A DNA stretch of 64,000 bases from Micromonospora qiuiae (GCF_016863555.1 NZ_BOPC01000028.1:56339-120338); one strand, 5' to 3'. Shown: positions 17,351 through 30,874, counted from the first letter of the stretch. The notes: generated from the letters alone by a model not told the origin. Numbers and translations: made by a program.

Positions 17351-18562
17351 TCAGGAGAGGCCGTCCGTGAACCGAGCGACCACCAGATCCCACACGCCGT
17401 CGGCCAACTCTTCCTTGGACCGCTCGGGCATCCGGATGACCGAACCGTCCACACCGATGACGGTGGCCGCGTTGGTCTCGGCGCCGAAGACCTTGTCCGG
17501 ACCGACCTCGTTGATCACGATGAGATCGGCCCGCTTGCGGGCGAGCTTGGCCCGCCCGTTGGCTTCGGCGTCGCCGGTCTCGGCGGCGAACACCACCAGC
17601 ACCTGCTCCGGTCGGCGGCGCTGGCCCAGTTCAGCGGCGATATCCGGGTTGGTCACGAGGTCGATGGTGGGCGCCGCGCCGTCGTCCGACTTCTTGATTT
17701 TGCCAGGCGAGTACGTCGCCGGCCGGAAATCGGCTGGAGCCGCCGCCATCACCACCGCGTCGGCGTCCGTCGCCGCCTTCAGCGTCGCCTCGCGCAGCTC
17801 GAGTGTGCTGCCCACCCGGATCACATCCGCCCCGGCCGGATCCGGCAGTGCCACGTTGGCCGAGATCAAGGTGACTCGGGCACCGCGGGCCACGGCGGAG
17901 CGGACGAACGCGTAGCCCTGCTTGCCGGAGGAACGGTTGCCGAGGAACCGCACCGGGTCCAGCGGCTCCCGGGTGCCGCCCGCGGTGATCACCACGTGCC
18001 GGCCGGCCAGGTCGGCCGGGTCGGCGGCCCCGCGGGCGAGCGCCCGCCGGGCGACGGCGAAGATCTCCGCCGGATCGGGCAGCCGCCCCTTGCCGGTGTC
18101 GGCGCCGGTGAGCCGCCCGACGGCGGGTTCGATCACCCGCACGCCCCGGGCCCGCAGCGTGGCGACGTTGGCGACGGTGGCCGGGTGCTCCCACATCTCG
18201 GTGTGCATGGCCGGCGCGAGCAGCACCGGGCAGCGGGCGGTGAGCAGGGTGTTGGTGAGCAGGTCGTCGGCGAGGCCGTGGGCGGCCTTGGCCAGCAGGT
18301 CGGCGGTGGCGGGCGCGACCACCACCAGATCGGCCTGCTGGCCGAGGCGGACGTGCGGCACCTCGTGCACGTCGGACCAGACGTCCTCGGCGACCGGCTG
18401 ACCGGAGAGCGCCGCCCAGGTCGGCGGACCGACGAACCGCAACGCGGCGGCGGTCGGCACGACCCGCACCGAATGACCCGACTCGGTGAACAGTCGCAGC
18501 AGCTCGCACGCCTTGTAGGCGGCGATCCCGCCGCCGACGCCGAGGATGATCCGGGCGCTCAT
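17351..18562 (-). CDS. coaBC: Bifunctional phosphopantothenoylcysteine decarboxylase / phosphopantothenate-cysteine ligase
   Basis: A 403-residue fusion for two steps of coenzyme A synthesis. The CoaC half (1-185) is a flavoprotein with GVGGGIAAYKACELLR and the APAMHTEMW substrate loop. The CoaB half (190-403) has VITAGGTREPLDPVRFLGN, RSSGKQGYAF, AAAPADFRP and the Lys-containing PGKIKK loop used for CTP binding. It is 13 bases downstream of rpoZ, as in many actinobacteria. Confidence 0.96.
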   Translation of the reverse strand: MSARIILGVGGGIAAYKACELLRLFTESGHSVRVVPTAAALRFVGPPTWAALSGQPVAEDVWSDVHEVPHVRLGQQADLVVVAPATADLLAKAAHGLADDLLTNTLLTARCPVLLAPAMHTEMWEHPATVANVATLRARGVRVIEPAVGRLTGADTGKGRLPDPAEIFAVARRALARGAADPADLAGRHVVITAGGTREPLDPVRFLGNRSSGKQGYAFVRSAVARGARVTLISANVALPDPAGADVIRVGSTLELREATLKAATDADAVVMAAAPADFRPATYSPGKIKKSDDGAAPTIDLVTNPDIAAELGQRRRPEQVLVVFAAETGDAEANGRAKLARKRADLIVINEVGPDKVFGAETNAATVIGVDGSVIRMPERSKEELADGVWDLVVARFTDGLS

Positions 18563-18575
18563 CGACGCGCGGGGA

Positions 18576-18839
18576 TTACGGCTGGTCAGTCGGCTCGGCG
18601 GTGAGCAGGCCTGCGTTGATCTCGCGCATCGCGATCGAGAGCGGCTTCTCCTGAGGGGTGGTCTCGACCAGCGGGCCGACGTACTCCAGCAGGCCCTCGC
18701 CGAGCTGGCTGTAGTAGGCGTTGACCTGACGGGCGCGCTTGGCCGCGAAGATGACCAGCGCGTACTTCGACGTCGTCTTCTCCAGGAGCTCGTCGATCGG
18801 CGGGTTGGTGATGCCTTCAGGGTTGGCGATGGATCCCAC
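18576..18839 (-). CDS. rpoZ: RNA polymerase omega subunit
   Basis: An 87-residue protein that helps assemble RNA polymerase by holding the beta-prime subunit. The family core is clear: [31 protein letters not shown] and the [14 protein letters not shown] helix. The start is GTG at 18839. The neighbours gmk upstream and coaBC downstream match the usual actinobacterial order. Confidence 0.96.
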   Translation of the reverse strand: MGSIANPEGITNPPIDELLEKTTSKYALVIFAAKRARQVNAYYSQLGEGLLEYVGPLVETTPQEKPLSIAMREINAGLLTAEPTDQP

Positions 18840-18890
18840 GGGTGAACCTCTGCGTCTTTCGCACGGACCGCGTAACCGCGGTGCCGGCGC

Positions 18891-19424
18891 TCAACCGCGC
18901 GGACGCGGTCGGGCCGGAGCCAGGAAGGAAGAACCGATAAAGCCTACCAGCTCGTTTACCACGCGCTCGGTACGGTCGTGCGACAGACGGCGGTCGAAGG
19001 CCACCGCCACGGCAATCTCCGGAAGTCGTCCGGGCGGATGGAGTAGGACGAATCCCGCCTCGGGCCACGCGGCCCGGACCAGCGGCGCCCCGTCGAGATC
19101 CAGCGGCAGCAGGACCGGCTGTCCGGCGGCCACCCGGCGGCGCAGCGGGGCGATCTCGGTGCCCCGGCGGTGCGCCCCGAACCAGCTCCACTCCAACAGT
19201 TCGCCGGCGGCCACCCGGCGGTCGAACTCCGCCGGCGCGACGAAGTGTCGATGGACGCCGTCCAACTCCCCCTCCCGGCGAGGCCGGGTGGTGAGCGTGA
19301 TCGGCGTCCACACTGACGGAGAACGCGCCCGGACCGACTCGACGACACTCTCCCTGCCGGCACCGGATGGGCTGACCAGGACAGTGAGCCGAGCCGCCGG
19401 GCGCGCCTCGTCATCCAAGCTCAC
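18891..19424 (-). CDS. gmk: Guanylate kinase-family protein with an altered P-loop
   Basis: A 177-residue protein in the gmk position between mihF and rpoZ. Normal guanylate kinases have GPSGxGK(S/T); here it reads SPSGAGRES (18-26), with the Walker A Lys replaced by Arg. The GMP-binding part keeps TTRPRREGELDGVHRHFV, but the YYGT motif is changed (FGAHRRGTEIAPL). It is shorter than most (190-210 residues). It may be a weak kinase or a protein with a new role, in which case another gmk should exist elsewhere in the genome. GTG start at 19424. Confidence 0.8.
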   Translation of the reverse strand: MSLDDEARPAARLTVLVSPSGAGRESVVESVRARSPSVWTPITLTTRPRREGELDGVHRHFVAPAEFDRRVAAGELLEWSWFGAHRRGTEIAPLRRRVAAGQPVLLPLDLDGAPLVRAAWPEAGFVLLHPPGRLPEIAVAVAFDRRLSHDRTERVVNELVGFIGSSFLAPARPRPRG

Positions 19425-19449
19425 TGCTTGTTTCTACACGCAGCCGTGC

Positions 19450-19767
19450 TCAGTTGGCGGCGAACTCCCCAAGCAGGGCCTTGCGCTGCTGCTCGCCGAG
19501 GCCACGCAGGCGACGGCTGTCGGCGATCTTGAGCTTCTCCATGATCTGGGTGGCCCGGATCTTGCCGATGCCCGGCATCGCCTGCAGCACGGCCGACACC
19601 TTGAGCTTGCCGACGACATCGTCGGACTCGGCCCGCTCAAGAACGGCAGCGAGGGTGGTCTTGCCCTGCTTGAGCTGCTCCTTCAGCTCTGCACGGGCTT
19701 TGCGGATCTCCGCAGCCTTCTCCAGCGCGGCTGCGCGCTGCTCGGGGGTCAGTGACGGGAGCGGCAC
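19450..19767 (-). CDS. mihF: Actinobacterial integration host factor mIHF
   Basis: A 105-residue nucleoid protein, all helical. The N-terminal basic coiled helix (EQRAAALEKAAEIRKARAELK) is followed by LKQGKTTLAAVL and the helix-two-turn-helix DNA-binding part LQAMPGIGKIRATQIMEKL with DSRRLRGLGEQQRKALL. This matches mycobacterial and streptomycete mIHF. GTG at 19767 has a GAGGAGAA site, and a promoter lies about 100 bases upstream. It is 25 bases upstream of gmk. Confidence 0.95.
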   Translation of the reverse strand: MPLPSLTPEQRAAALEKAAEIRKARAELKEQLKQGKTTLAAVLERAESDDVVGKLKVSAVLQAMPGIGKIRATQIMEKLKIADSRRLRGLGEQQRKALLGEFAAN

Positions 19768-19864
19768 CAGTTCTCCTCAGGTCCCTATCGCGACGGGCGG
19801 GACGCTCCGCCGCATCTGTGAAACGTGGTGTCGCTGTGAACCCGAGGGGTTCCCAGCGCGGGGA

Positions 19865-19893
19865 AAACTAGCGGCCAACGGAGCTTTCGGCAA
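19865..19893 (-). promoter_or_regulatory. Probable promoter of mihF
   Basis: On the minus strand TTGCCG (-35) and TAGTTT (-10) are separated by 17 bases, close to the primary sigma factor consensus. It lies between pyrF and mihF, so mihF and its followers can be expressed apart from the pyr genes. Confidence 0.55.
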
Positions 19894-19939
19894 CGTGGGC
19901 ACGCGACCATCGCCACAAAGTGACCGACCCGTCAGTCAG

Positions 19940-20776
19940 TCATGACATCGCCAGAGCGGCCCGGCAGTCGCCCACTGCGCGGTCCGCCGCGGCCCGCAAC
20001 GCCGCCGGGTCCGGCCCCGCGCCCAACACCTCCCGGGAGTACGAGGGCAGCACCGCGGGCAGCGCCGAGCCGAACACCGTACGCAGATCCGCCGCCGTGG
20101 CGCCCTGCGCTCCGAGGCCCGGTGCGAGCAGTGGACCGTTCACCGCCGACAGGTCGCAGCCGGTCTCGCCGACCGTCGCACCGACCACCAGCCCGATGCT
20201 TCCGAGTGGCTGCGCACCTGCATTGAGCTGGGAAACCTCGTCGATCACCAGCTGCGCGACGCTCCGCCCGTCGGCGCCGCGAGCCCGCTGCACGGAGGCG
20301 CCCTCGGGATTGGAGGTGAGCGCCAGGACGAAGACTCCGCCCCCGTGCGTGGCGGCCAGTTCGAACATCGGAGCGAGCGAACCGACTCCCAGGAAGGGGC
20401 TCGCGGTAACCGCGTCGACATACATGGGGCTGGATGGTTCAAGGTACGCCGAGGCGTACGCGCGGACGGTGGAGCCGATGTCGCCGCGCTTGACGTCAAG
20501 CAGAACGAGCGCGCCGCGTTCGCGCAACTGTCGGATAGTTGACTCAAGGACGGCCAATCCTTGGGACCCGAATCGCTCGAAGAACGCCGACTGTGGCTTG
20601 ATCACCGCAACCCGGTCACCGAGGACGTTGACGACGGTCCGGGCGAACCGTCTCAGCCCGTCGACGTCGTCGGTGAGGCCCCAGCGGGCCAACAGCGCCG
20701 GATGCGGATCGATCCCGACGCAGAGCGGCCCCCGCTCGCTGACGGCCCGGTGCAGCCGGGCGCCGAAGCTCTCCAT
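19940..20776 (-). CDS. pyrF: Orotidine 5'-phosphate decarboxylase (actinobacterial type)
   Basis: A 278-residue enzyme for the last step of UMP synthesis. It belongs to the longer family with LCVGIDPHPALL, VIKPQSAFFERFGSQG and the catalytic LLDVKRGDIGSTVRAYA (Asp-Lys-Asp array), plus SPFLGVGSL and APGLGAQG. The ATG at 20776 is chosen for its AGAGGAAG site nine bases upstream; ATG at 20797 and TTG at 20803 are also in frame. It is separated from pyrD by bioA. Confidence 0.94.
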   Translation of the reverse strand: MESFGARLHRAVSERGPLCVGIDPHPALLARWGLTDDVDGLRRFARTVVNVLGDRVAVIKPQSAFFERFGSQGLAVLESTIRQLRERGALVLLDVKRGDIGSTVRAYASAYLEPSSPMYVDAVTASPFLGVGSLAPMFELAATHGGGVFVLALTSNPEGASVQRARGADGRSVAQLVIDEVSQLNAGAQPLGSIGLVVGATVGETGCDLSAVNGPLLAPGLGAQGATAADLRTVFGSALPAVLPSYSREVLGAGPDPAALRAAADRAVGDCRAALAMS

Positions 20777-20853
20777 TTCGTCAGTGCTTCCTCTCATGCT
20801 CAACCTGGGCTGTCCGCCTACTCAATCCGGGTCGAGCGGCGCCGCAGGACTAC

Positions 20854-22128
20854 TCAACCCGCCTTGACCGCCGCCGTGACCCCCGCCACGATCAGCGCCA
20901 GGTCGGCGTCGTCGGTGACGTACGGCGGCATCGTGTAGACCAGATCCCGGAACGGGCGCAACCACACCCCCTGCGCCACTGCGGCGGCCGTGGCGGCCGT
21001 GAGGTCCACCTCGTGGTCGAGTTGCACCACACCGATCCCGCCGAGCACCCGCACGTCCACCACGCCTGGCATCGCCCGCAGCGGCTCCAGCCCGGCCCAC
21101 AGGCCGCGCTCGAGCCTCGACACCTGTGCGGCCCAGTCCCCGGCCCGCAGCAGCCCCAGCGAGGCGTTGGCGACCGCGCAGGCGAGCGGATTGCCCATGA
21201 ACGTCGGCCCGTGCGCCAACACACCACCGGCGCTGATCTCCCGCGCGATCTCGGCGGTGCACAGCGCGGCGGCGAGGGTGAGATAGCCCCCGGTGAGCGC
21301 CTTGCCGACGCACATCACGTCCGGGGCGACCCCGGCGTGCTCGGCGGCGAACATCCTGCCGGTGCGGCCGAAGCCGGTGGCGATCTCGTCGAAGATCAGC
21401 AGTACGCCGTGGGCACGGGTCACCTCGCGCAGCACCCGCAGGTAGTGCGGGTGGTGGAACCGCATCCCGCCGGCCCCCTGCACCACCGGCTCGACGATCA
21501 CCGCGGCCAGTTCGTCGGCGTGCCGTTCGACTGCCTGAACCAGCGCCGCCTCGTACGCCGGGTCGGGCGGAGAGGAGAAACCACCGGGCGGCATCGGAGC
21601 GAACACCTGCCGGGGCAACACGTCGCCCCAGAGGTGGTGCATGCCGCCCTCCGGGTCGCAGACGCTCATCGGGTGGAAGGTGTCGCCGTGGTAGCCGCCC
21701 CGCCAGGTGCCCAGCCGGCGGCGCTGCGGCCGGCCGACGGCGAGCTGGTACTGCAGGCACATCTTGACCGCGACCTCGACGCTGACCGAACCGGAGTCGG
21801 CCAGGAAGACGTGCTCCAGCCCGTCCGGTGCCAGCTCGACCAGGGTGCGGGCCAGCTCCACGGCGGGCGCGTGGGTCAGTCCGCCGAACATGACGTGGCT
21901 CATCCGGCCCAGTTGGTCGGTGACCGCCGCGTCCAGCACCGGATGCCGGTAGCCGTGGATCGCCGCCCACCAGGACGACATGCCGTCGACCAGCTCACGC
22001 CCGTCGGCCAGGCGCAGCCGGACCCCCTCGGCGCTCTCCACCAGATAGGGCGGCACAGCCGGCGGCAGCGTGGCGTACGGATGCCAGACGTGCGCGGCGT
22101 CGGCGGCGAGGATCTCCTCCGGGGTCAT
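20854..22128 (-). CDS. bioA: Adenosylmethionine-8-amino-7-oxononanoate aminotransferase (biotin synthesis)
   Basis: A 424-residue PLP enzyme converting KAPA to DAPA with SAM as amino donor. BioA features: HVWHPYAT near the N-terminus, [49 protein letters not shown], the PLP-binding [13 protein letters not shown] and the Schiff-base Lys in [14 protein letters not shown]. No other bio gene is in the window; it is inserted between pyrD and pyrF on the same strand. Confidence 0.95.
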   Translation of the reverse strand: MTPEEILAADAAHVWHPYATLPPAVPPYLVESAEGVRLRLADGRELVDGMSSWWAAIHGYRHPVLDAAVTDQLGRMSHVMFGGLTHAPAVELARTLVELAPDGLEHVFLADSGSVSVEVAVKMCLQYQLAVGRPQRRRLGTWRGGYHGDTFHPMSVCDPEGGMHHLWGDVLPRQVFAPMPPGGFSSPPDPAYEAALVQAVERHADELAAVIVEPVVQGAGGMRFHHPHYLRVLREVTRAHGVLLIFDEIATGFGRTGRMFAAEHAGVAPDVMCVGKALTGGYLTLAAALCTAEIAREISAGGVLAHGPTFMGNPLACAVANASLGLLRAGDWAAQVSRLERGLWAGLEPLRAMPGVVDVRVLGGIGVVQLDHEVDLTAATAAAVAQGVWLRPFRDLVYTMPPYVTDDADLALIVAGVTAAVKAG

Positions 22129-22225
22129 CGGCGCTCAGTCACCTCCCCGGTGCCCCGCTGAGCGTGGCTGGCGGCCTGCATCCCGCCGGGACGCCCGCCG
22201 GCGGTGTCCAGTCCCTTCTCCGCAG

Positions 22226-22296
22226 CCTTTGCTCTGCTTCACCGGACGCACCGGTTCTGCGCCAGATCCGTTGCGTGGGTTGAAGCAGAGCAAAGG
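22226..22296. repeat. Long inverted repeat element, copy 1
   Basis: Arms CCTTTGCTCTGCTTC and GAAGCAGAGCAAAGG are perfect inverted copies; inside, ACGCACCGG and CCGTTGCGT continue the pairing with mismatches, giving a 71-bp imperfect palindrome. A second copy with the same arms lies at 35968-36035. It stands between pyrD and bioA, which read in the same direction. Probably a dispersed palindromic repeat (REP- or MITE-like), able to form a strong RNA hairpin. Confidence 0.8.
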
Positions 22297-22413
22297 GCGG
22301 AAGGAAGGGGGAAGGTGCTCCGGCCGGAGCCGCTGGTCGGACCAGGCCTGGCGCGGCCAGGCCGGCTGTTCGCGGTCGGGCGGGCCGGCGTGATCGGCGG
22401 TCGCGGGGAGGCC

Positions 22414-23454
22414 TCATCCGGTGCTGGCCGGCAGCGCGGCGCCCGCCGCGGCGCGGGCGACCGCGCGGGGCAGGGCCGGGCCACGGTAGATGAAGCCGGT
22501 GTAGAGCTGCACCAGGCTGGCGCCGGCGTCGAACATCCGGGCGGCGCCGTCGGGGTCGACGATGCCGCCGACGCCGATGATCGGCAGCCGCCCGCCGGTC
22601 TCGGCGTGGACGAAGGCGACCACCTGCCGGGCCCGGTCGGCCAGCGGGCGGCCGGACAGGCCCCCCGCCTCGCCGGCACGCCCCCGGTCGGCCGGGGCGA
22701 GCCCGTCCCGGCTCAGCGTGGTGTTCGTGGCGATCACCCCGGCCGCGCCCCGGGCCAGACACACCTCCAGCAGTTCGGCGATCGCCGGTTCGGTCAGGTC
22801 CGGCGCGATCTTCACCAGCACCGGCTTCTCCCCCACCAATGTGGCGAGCAACGCGTCCAGGTGCTCGCGGTCCTGCAGGGCGCGCAGCCCGGGCGTGTTC
22901 GGTGACGAGACGTTGACCGCGAAGTAGTCCCCGTGCCCGCGCAGCGCCCGGTAGGACGCACGGTAGTCCTCCACCGCGTCATCCAGCGCCGTCACCTTGG
23001 ACTTGCCGAGCGAGATCCCCAGCGGTACGCCGAGCGGGCGGGACAGCGCCGCCAGCCGCGCCGCCAGCGCCGCCGCGCCGGCGTTGTTGAAGCCCATCCG
23101 GTTGATCACCGCTTCGCTGTCCGGCAACCGGAACAGCCGCGGTCGGGGGTTGCCCGGCTGGGGGTGAGCCGTCACTGTGCCCACCTCGACGAAGCCGAAG
23201 CCCAGCGCCGGCCACGCCGGCAGCGCCACGCCGTCCTTGTCCATCCCGGCGGCCAGCCCGACCGGGTTCGGGAAGCGCACCCCGAACACCGTGCGCGGTG
23301 CCGCCACGGCGTACCGGCCCCGCAACGCCGCCAACGCCACCGGGCGCTCGGACAGCGCCGACAACCGCCGCAGCGTCCACTCGTGCGCGGCCTCGGCGTC
23401 GCCACGCCCGATCCGAAACAACCCCCGCCGCACCACCCGCTCAAACACGCTCAC
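22414..23454 (-). CDS. pyrD: Dihydroorotate dehydrogenase (quinone), class 2
   Basis: A 346-residue flavoprotein oxidising dihydroorotate to orotate with quinones at the membrane. The N-terminal amphipathic part ([13 protein letters not shown]) and the class 2 motifs [40 protein letters not shown] and the catalytic-serine motif [14 protein letters not shown] are present, with IGVGGI and SLVQLYTGF for FMN binding. Start GTG at 23454. It follows carB after 76 bases that contain a palindromic repeat. Confidence 0.96.
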   Translation of the reverse strand: MSVFERVVRRGLFRIGRGDAEAAHEWTLRRLSALSERPVALAALRGRYAVAAPRTVFGVRFPNPVGLAAGMDKDGVALPAWPALGFGFVEVGTVTAHPQPGNPRPRLFRLPDSEAVINRMGFNNAGAAALAARLAALSRPLGVPLGISLGKSKVTALDDAVEDYRASYRALRGHGDYFAVNVSSPNTPGLRALQDREHLDALLATLVGEKPVLVKIAPDLTEPAIAELLEVCLARGAAGVIATNTTLSRDGLAPADRGRAGEAGGLSGRPLADRARQVVAFVHAETGGRLPIIGVGGIVDPDGAARMFDAGASLVQLYTGFIYRGPALPRAVARAAAGAALPASTG

Positions 23455-23482
23455 CCTCCCCCTCCCCTGTCTGACCTAGGTA

Positions 23483-23530
23483 GATCACGAGGTTGACGGC
23501 GACGTCGATCTTCTGCCGCTAACCTCATGA

Positions 23531-23532
<2 letters not shown>
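23483..23532. repeat. Palindromic repeat overlapping the carB stop codon
   Basis: GATCACGAGGTT (23483-23494) and AACCTCATGATC (23521-23532) are inverted copies with one mismatch; the outer bases extend the match partially (GTAGATC versus GATCAAC). The right arm contains the TGA of carB (23531-23533). It may fold in the carB-pyrD transcript and act as a partial terminator or stabiliser. Confidence 0.65.
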
Positions 23533-26876
<3,344 letters not shown>

Positions 26877-26884
<8 letters not shown>

Positions 26885-28037
26885 TCGTGCGCCCCTCGCT
26901 GTGGGTCCGGCCCTCGATCAACTCGGCGAACCGGTCGAAGAGGTAGTCCGCGTCGTGCGGACCGGCCGCCGCCTCCGGGTGGTACTGAACGGTGAACGCG
27001 GGCACATCGCGCGCCCGCAGCCCCTCGACCACGTTGTCGTTGAGGCAGACATGCGAAACCTGAACCCCACCGAACTCGGTCTCGATCACCTGGTCGGGCA
27101 CCACCGCACCGGGCTGCACGCCGGGCACCTGCACGGCGAAACCGTGGTTGTGGCTGGTCACCTCGACCTTGCCGGTGGCCAGGTCGATGACCGGCTGGTT
27201 GGTGCCCCGGTGGCCGTAGCCGAGCTTGTACGTGCCGAAGCCGAGCGCCCGGCCGAGGATCTGACTGCCGAAGCAGATGCCGAACAGCGGCACCCGCCGG
27301 CGCATCAACTCCCGGGCCAGCGCGACCGGCCGGTCGGCGGTGGACGGGTCACCCGGGCCGGGTGAGAAGAAGATCGCGTCGGCACCGGTGGCCAGCAGTT
27401 CCTCGATGCTCGAGTTCGCCGGCAGGACGTGGGTGGCCACGCCGCGGGCGGCGAGCCGACGCGGCACGTTGCGCTTGATGCCCAGGTCGAGGGCGGCGAC
27501 GGTGAACCGGTGCTCGCCCTCGGCGGCCACCACGTACGGCGCCGCGGTGGTCACCTCGGCGGAGAGGTCCGCGCCGAGCATCTGCGGTGACTGGCGTACC
27601 CGGGCCAGCAGCGCACGGGGGTCGTCGTCGACGCTGGAGATGCCGACCCGCATCGCGCCGCGCTCGCGCAGGTGCCGGGTCAGCGCCCGGGTGTCCACCC
27701 CGCTGATGCCGACGATCCCCTCGGTGGCCAGCCGGTCCTCCAGACTGCCGGTGGCCCGCCAGTTCGAACTCACCCGGGCCGGGTCACGCACCACGTAACC
27801 GGCCACCCAGATCCGTCGCGACTCGTCGTCCTCGCTGTTGACGCCGGTGTTGCCGATGTGCGGGGCGGTCTGCACCACCACCTGACGGTGGTACGACGGG
27901 TCGGTCAGCGTCTCCTGGTAGCCGGTCATCCCGGTGTTGAAGACCGCCTCGCCGAAGCTCTCCCCGACGCTGCCGTACGCCTCGCCGTGGAACGTGCGCC
28001 CGTCCTCTAGGACGAGGGTCGCATTCCTGCGTTTCAC
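26877..28037 (-). CDS. carA: Carbamoyl-phosphate synthase, small (glutaminase) subunit
   Basis: A 386-residue class I glutamine amidotransferase subunit that feeds ammonia to CarB. The N-terminal domain has [15 protein letters not shown] and [16 protein letters not shown]. The amidotransferase domain has the catalytic-cysteine motif [17 protein letters not shown] and the His-Glu pair in [13 protein letters not shown]. The GTG at 28037 overlaps the pyrC stop by four bases (GTGA), which fixes the start. Confidence 0.97.
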
Positions 28038-29365
28038 TTAACAGCCTTTCCGTCCAGGACCGTCGCCTCGCCACGCAGGAAGGTCGCCACGATGCGACCC
28101 GGCAGCGTCATCCGGGCGTACGGAGTGTTGCGGCTGCGACTGGCCGACTCCGCCGGGTCGATCACCCGGCGGGCCGCCGGGTCGACCAGGGTGAGGTTGG
28201 CCGGCACGCCGGGGGCGGGATCGTGGCCGTGCTCGGTCAGCCCGGCGATCCGGGCCGGGGTGCGCGACATCCGCTCGGCGATCAGGTCCCACTCCGGGCC
28301 GAGCACGTCGAGCGCGATCGACAGCGCCGTCTCCAGCCCGAGCATGCCCGGCCGGGCGTACGCCCACTCGCATTCCTTGTCCTCCATCGCGTGCGGGGCG
28401 TGGTCGGTGGCGATGATGTCGATCACCCCGTCGACCAGCGCGGCGCGCAGGGCGGCGATGTCGGTGGCGGTCCGCAGCGGCGGGTTGACCTTGTAGACCG
28501 GGTCGTACGCTCCGGCCGGGCTCCAGTTGCTCGCGAGTGCGGGGCTCGCAAGCTCACTCCTCCCGCTCACGAGGGCGTCGGTGAGCAGCAGGTGGTGCGG
28601 GGTCACCTCGGCGGTGACGCGTACGCCCCGGGCCTTTGCCTGACGCAGCACCTCGACGCTGCCGGCACAGGAGACGTGGCAGACGTGCAGCCGGCTGCCG
28701 ACGTGCTCGGCCAGCAGCACGTCCCGCGCGATGATCGCCTCCTCGGCCACCGCCGGCCAGCCGGTCAGGCCCAGCCGGGCGGAAACCTCGCCCTCGTGCA
28801 TCTGCGCGCCCTCGGTCAGCCGGGGCTCCTCGGCGTGCTGGGCGATGATCCCGTCGAACGCCTTGACGTACTCCAGCGCCCGGCGCATCAGCCGCGGATC
28901 GGCGACGCAGTGCCCGTCGTCGGAAAAGATCCGCACCCGGGCGGCCGAGTCGGCCATTGCGCCCAGCTCGGCCAGGCGCTCGCCGGCCAGCCCGACGGTG
29001 ACCGCGCCGATCGGCTGCACGTCGACCAGCCCGGCCTCCCGGCCGAGCCGCCAGACCTGCTCGACCACGCCGGCGGTGTCCGCCACCGGCGAGGTGTTCG
29101 CCATCGCGCAGACCGCCGTGTAGCCGCCCAGCGCCGCCGCCCGGGAACCGGTCTCGACGGTCTCGGCGTCCTCCCGGCCCGGCTCGCGCAGGTGGGTGTG
29201 CAGGTCGACCAGGCCGGGCAGGGCGACCAGCCCGTCGGCGTCGACCACGCCGGCGCCCGGCGCGGACAGCCCCGGACCGGCCTCGGCGACGACGCCGTCG
29301 CGCAGCAGCAGGTCGGTCGGCGCGGCGCCGAGCACGCTGACGTTCCTGATCAGGTACGAGTTCAC
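28034..29365 (-). CDS. pyrC: Dihydroorotase (with a short inserted segment)
   Basis: A 443-residue zinc amidohydrolase cyclising carbamoyl aspartate. Metal and catalytic residues fit a type I dihydroorotase: [36 protein letters not shown] and IIATDHAPH. Compared with the usual length of about 425-430, residues 267-286 ([23 protein letters not shown] 28508-28567) look inserted between LLTDALV and [12 protein letters not shown]. The insert is Ser/Ala/Pro-rich and sits in a loop near the active site. The ATG at 29365 overlaps the pyrB end; the stop overlaps carA. Confidence 0.95.
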   Translation of the reverse strand: MNSYLIRNVSVLGAAPTDLLLRDGVVAEAGPGLSAPGAGVVDADGLVALPGLVDLHTHLREPGREDAETVETGSRAAALGGYTAVCAMANTSPVADTAGVVEQVWRLGREAGLVDVQPIGAVTVGLAGERLAELGAMADSAARVRIFSDDGHCVADPRLMRRALEYVKAFDGIIAQHAEEPRLTEGAQMHEGEVSARLGLTGWPAVAEEAIIARDVLLAEHVGSRLHVCHVSCAGSVEVLRQAKARGVRVTAEVTPHHLLLTDALVSGRSELASPALASNWSPAGAYDPVYKVNPPLRTATDIAALRAALVDGVIDIIATDHAPHAMEDKECEWAYARPGMLGLETALSIALDVLGPEWDLIAERMSRTPARIAGLTEHGHDPAPGVPANLTLVDPAARRVIDPAESASRSRNTPYARMTLPGRIVATFLRGEATVLDGKAVK

Positions 29366-30288
29366 CGGTTGTTCCCCCCGAGCAGCAGGTAGAGGACGGC
29401 CATCCGGACGGAGACCCCGTTGGCGACCTGTTCGACGATGGTGGAGCGGGGCGAGTCGGCGACCTCCGGCGTGATCTCCATCCCCCGGTTCATCGGGCCG
29501 GGGTGCATCACGATCGCGTGGCCCGGCATCCGGCGCATCCGCGCGCCGTCCAGGCCGTAGCGGCGGGCGTACTCGCGGGCGGACGGAAAGTAGGAATCGT
29601 TCATCCGTTCCCGCTGCACCCGCAGCATCATCACCACGTCCGCCGACGGCAGCACCGCGTCCAGGTCGTAGCAGACGTCGGTACCCGACGCGAGGGCCGC
29701 GGCGATGTCGACCGGAATGAGGGTGGGCGGCCCGACCAGGGTCACCTTGGCACCGAGCGTGGACAGCAGCAGCACGTTGGAGCGGGCCACCCGGGAGTGC
29801 AGCACGTCGCCGACCACCACGACCGACAGACCGGCCAGCCGGCCCAGTCGGGAGCGCATGGTGTACGCGTCGAGCAGCGCCTGGGTGGGATGCTCGTGGG
29901 TGCCGTCGCCGGCGTTGATCACCGAACCGTCGACCCAGTCGGCGAGCCGGTGCGGGGCGCCGGAGGCGGCATGCCGGACGACGACCGCGTCGGCACCCAT
30001 CGCCTGAAGGGTCAACGCGGTGTCCTTCAGGCTCTCGCCCTTGGCGACGCTGGACCCCTTCGCGGAAAAGTTGATCACGTCGGCGGAGAGCCGCTTGGCC
30101 GCCGCCTCGAAGGAGATCCGGGTGCGGGTGGAGTCCTCGTAGAAGAGGTTGACCACCGTACGGCCGCGCAGCGCGGGCAACTTCTTGATCTCGCGGCCAG
30201 CCACCGCCGCCATCTCCGCGGCGGTGTCCAGGATCTGGGTGGCGGTGTCGGCGTCGAGGTCGGCGCCGGAGAGCAGATGCCTGATCAA
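29362..30288 (-). CDS. pyrB: Aspartate carbamoyltransferase catalytic chain
   Basis: A 308-residue enzyme joining carbamoyl phosphate and aspartate. Family motifs are [13 protein letters not shown] (carbamoyl phosphate binding), the [11 protein letters not shown] loop, [13 protein letters not shown] and [11 protein letters not shown]. No regulatory chain pyrI is present. The likely start is TTG at 30288, overlapping the pyrR stop (TTGA) and preceded by GGAGGG; initiation is therefore probably coupled to pyrR translation. Confidence 0.96.
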   Translation of the reverse strand: MIRHLLSGADLDADTATQILDTAAEMAAVAGREIKKLPALRGRTVVNLFYEDSTRTRISFEAAAKRLSADVINFSAKGSSVAKGESLKDTALTLQAMGADAVVVRHAASGAPHRLADWVDGSVINAGDGTHEHPTQALLDAYTMRSRLGRLAGLSVVVVGDVLHSRVARSNVLLLSTLGAKVTLVGPPTLIPVDIAAALASGTDVCYDLDAVLPSADVVMMLRVQRERMNDSYFPSAREYARRYGLDGARMRRMPGHAIVMHPGPMNRGMEITPEVADSPRSTIVEQVANGVSVRMAVLYLLLGGNNR

Positions 30289-30869
30289 GGGAGGGTCCCT
30301 CCGTAGAGGCGGACCTCGTCGGTGCCGTCGGTCTCGGCCAGCGTCACCTTCACGTTCTCGGCGAGCGCGGTCGGGATGTTCTTGCCGACATAGTCGGCCC
30401 GGATCGGCAACTGCCGGTGGCCGCGGTCGACCAGCACGGCGAGCTGCACGGACGCCGGCCGCCCGAGGTCGCCCAGTGCGTCGAGGGCGGCGCGTACCGT
30501 CCGCCCGGAGAAGAGCACGTCGTCGACGAGGACCACCCGCTGGCCGTCGATGCCACCGGCGGGCAGCTGGGTCGGGCCGACCGCCCGGGTGGCGTTGCGG
30601 CGCAGGTCATCGCGGTAGAGGGTGATGTCGAGCACACCGACCGGCACGGCGACACCCTCGAAGGCGCTGATCCGGGCGGCGAGCCGCCGGGCGAGGGGGG
30701 CACCGCGAGTCGGGATGCCGAGCAGCACGGTGTCGGCGGCGCCCTGGGTCTTCTCGAGGATCTGGTGGGCGATCCGGTCGACGACGCGCTGCACGTCAGC
30801 GCTGGTCAGAATCACCTTCACCGAGGGTTGTCGCGGCGGCGACGAGTGGGCAGCCGATGGCTGAGCCAC
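30285..30869 (-). CDS. pyrR: PyrR: pyrimidine operon regulator / uracil phosphoribosyltransferase-like
   Basis: A 194-residue phosphoribosyltransferase-fold RNA-binding regulator of pyr genes. It has [29 protein letters not shown], the PRPP loop [18 protein letters not shown] and the [14 protein letters not shown] segment found in PyrR. The GTG at 30869 is favoured by the GGAGG site six bases upstream; longer frames run into the bldD promoter region. The N-terminal 15 residues (AQPSAAHSS) are extra. It leads the pyrR-pyrB-pyrC-carA-carB-pyrD operon. Confidence 0.96.
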   Translation of the reverse strand: MAQPSAAHSSPPRQPSVKVILTSADVQRVVDRIAHQILEKTQGAADTVLLGIPTRGAPLARRLAARISAFEGVAVPVGVLDITLYRDDLRRNATRAVGPTQLPAGGIDGQRVVLVDDVLFSGRTVRAALDALGDLGRPASVQLAVLVDRGHRQLPIRADYVGKNIPTALAENVKVTLAETDGTDEVRLYGGTLP

Positions 30870-30874
30870 GGCGG

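Noticed and set aside
22204..22905. Small proteins encoded across the inverted repeats (both copies give WVEAEQR-like peptides)
   Set aside because: The shared peptide is a by-product of the shared DNA repeat; no ribosome binding site and no conserved length.
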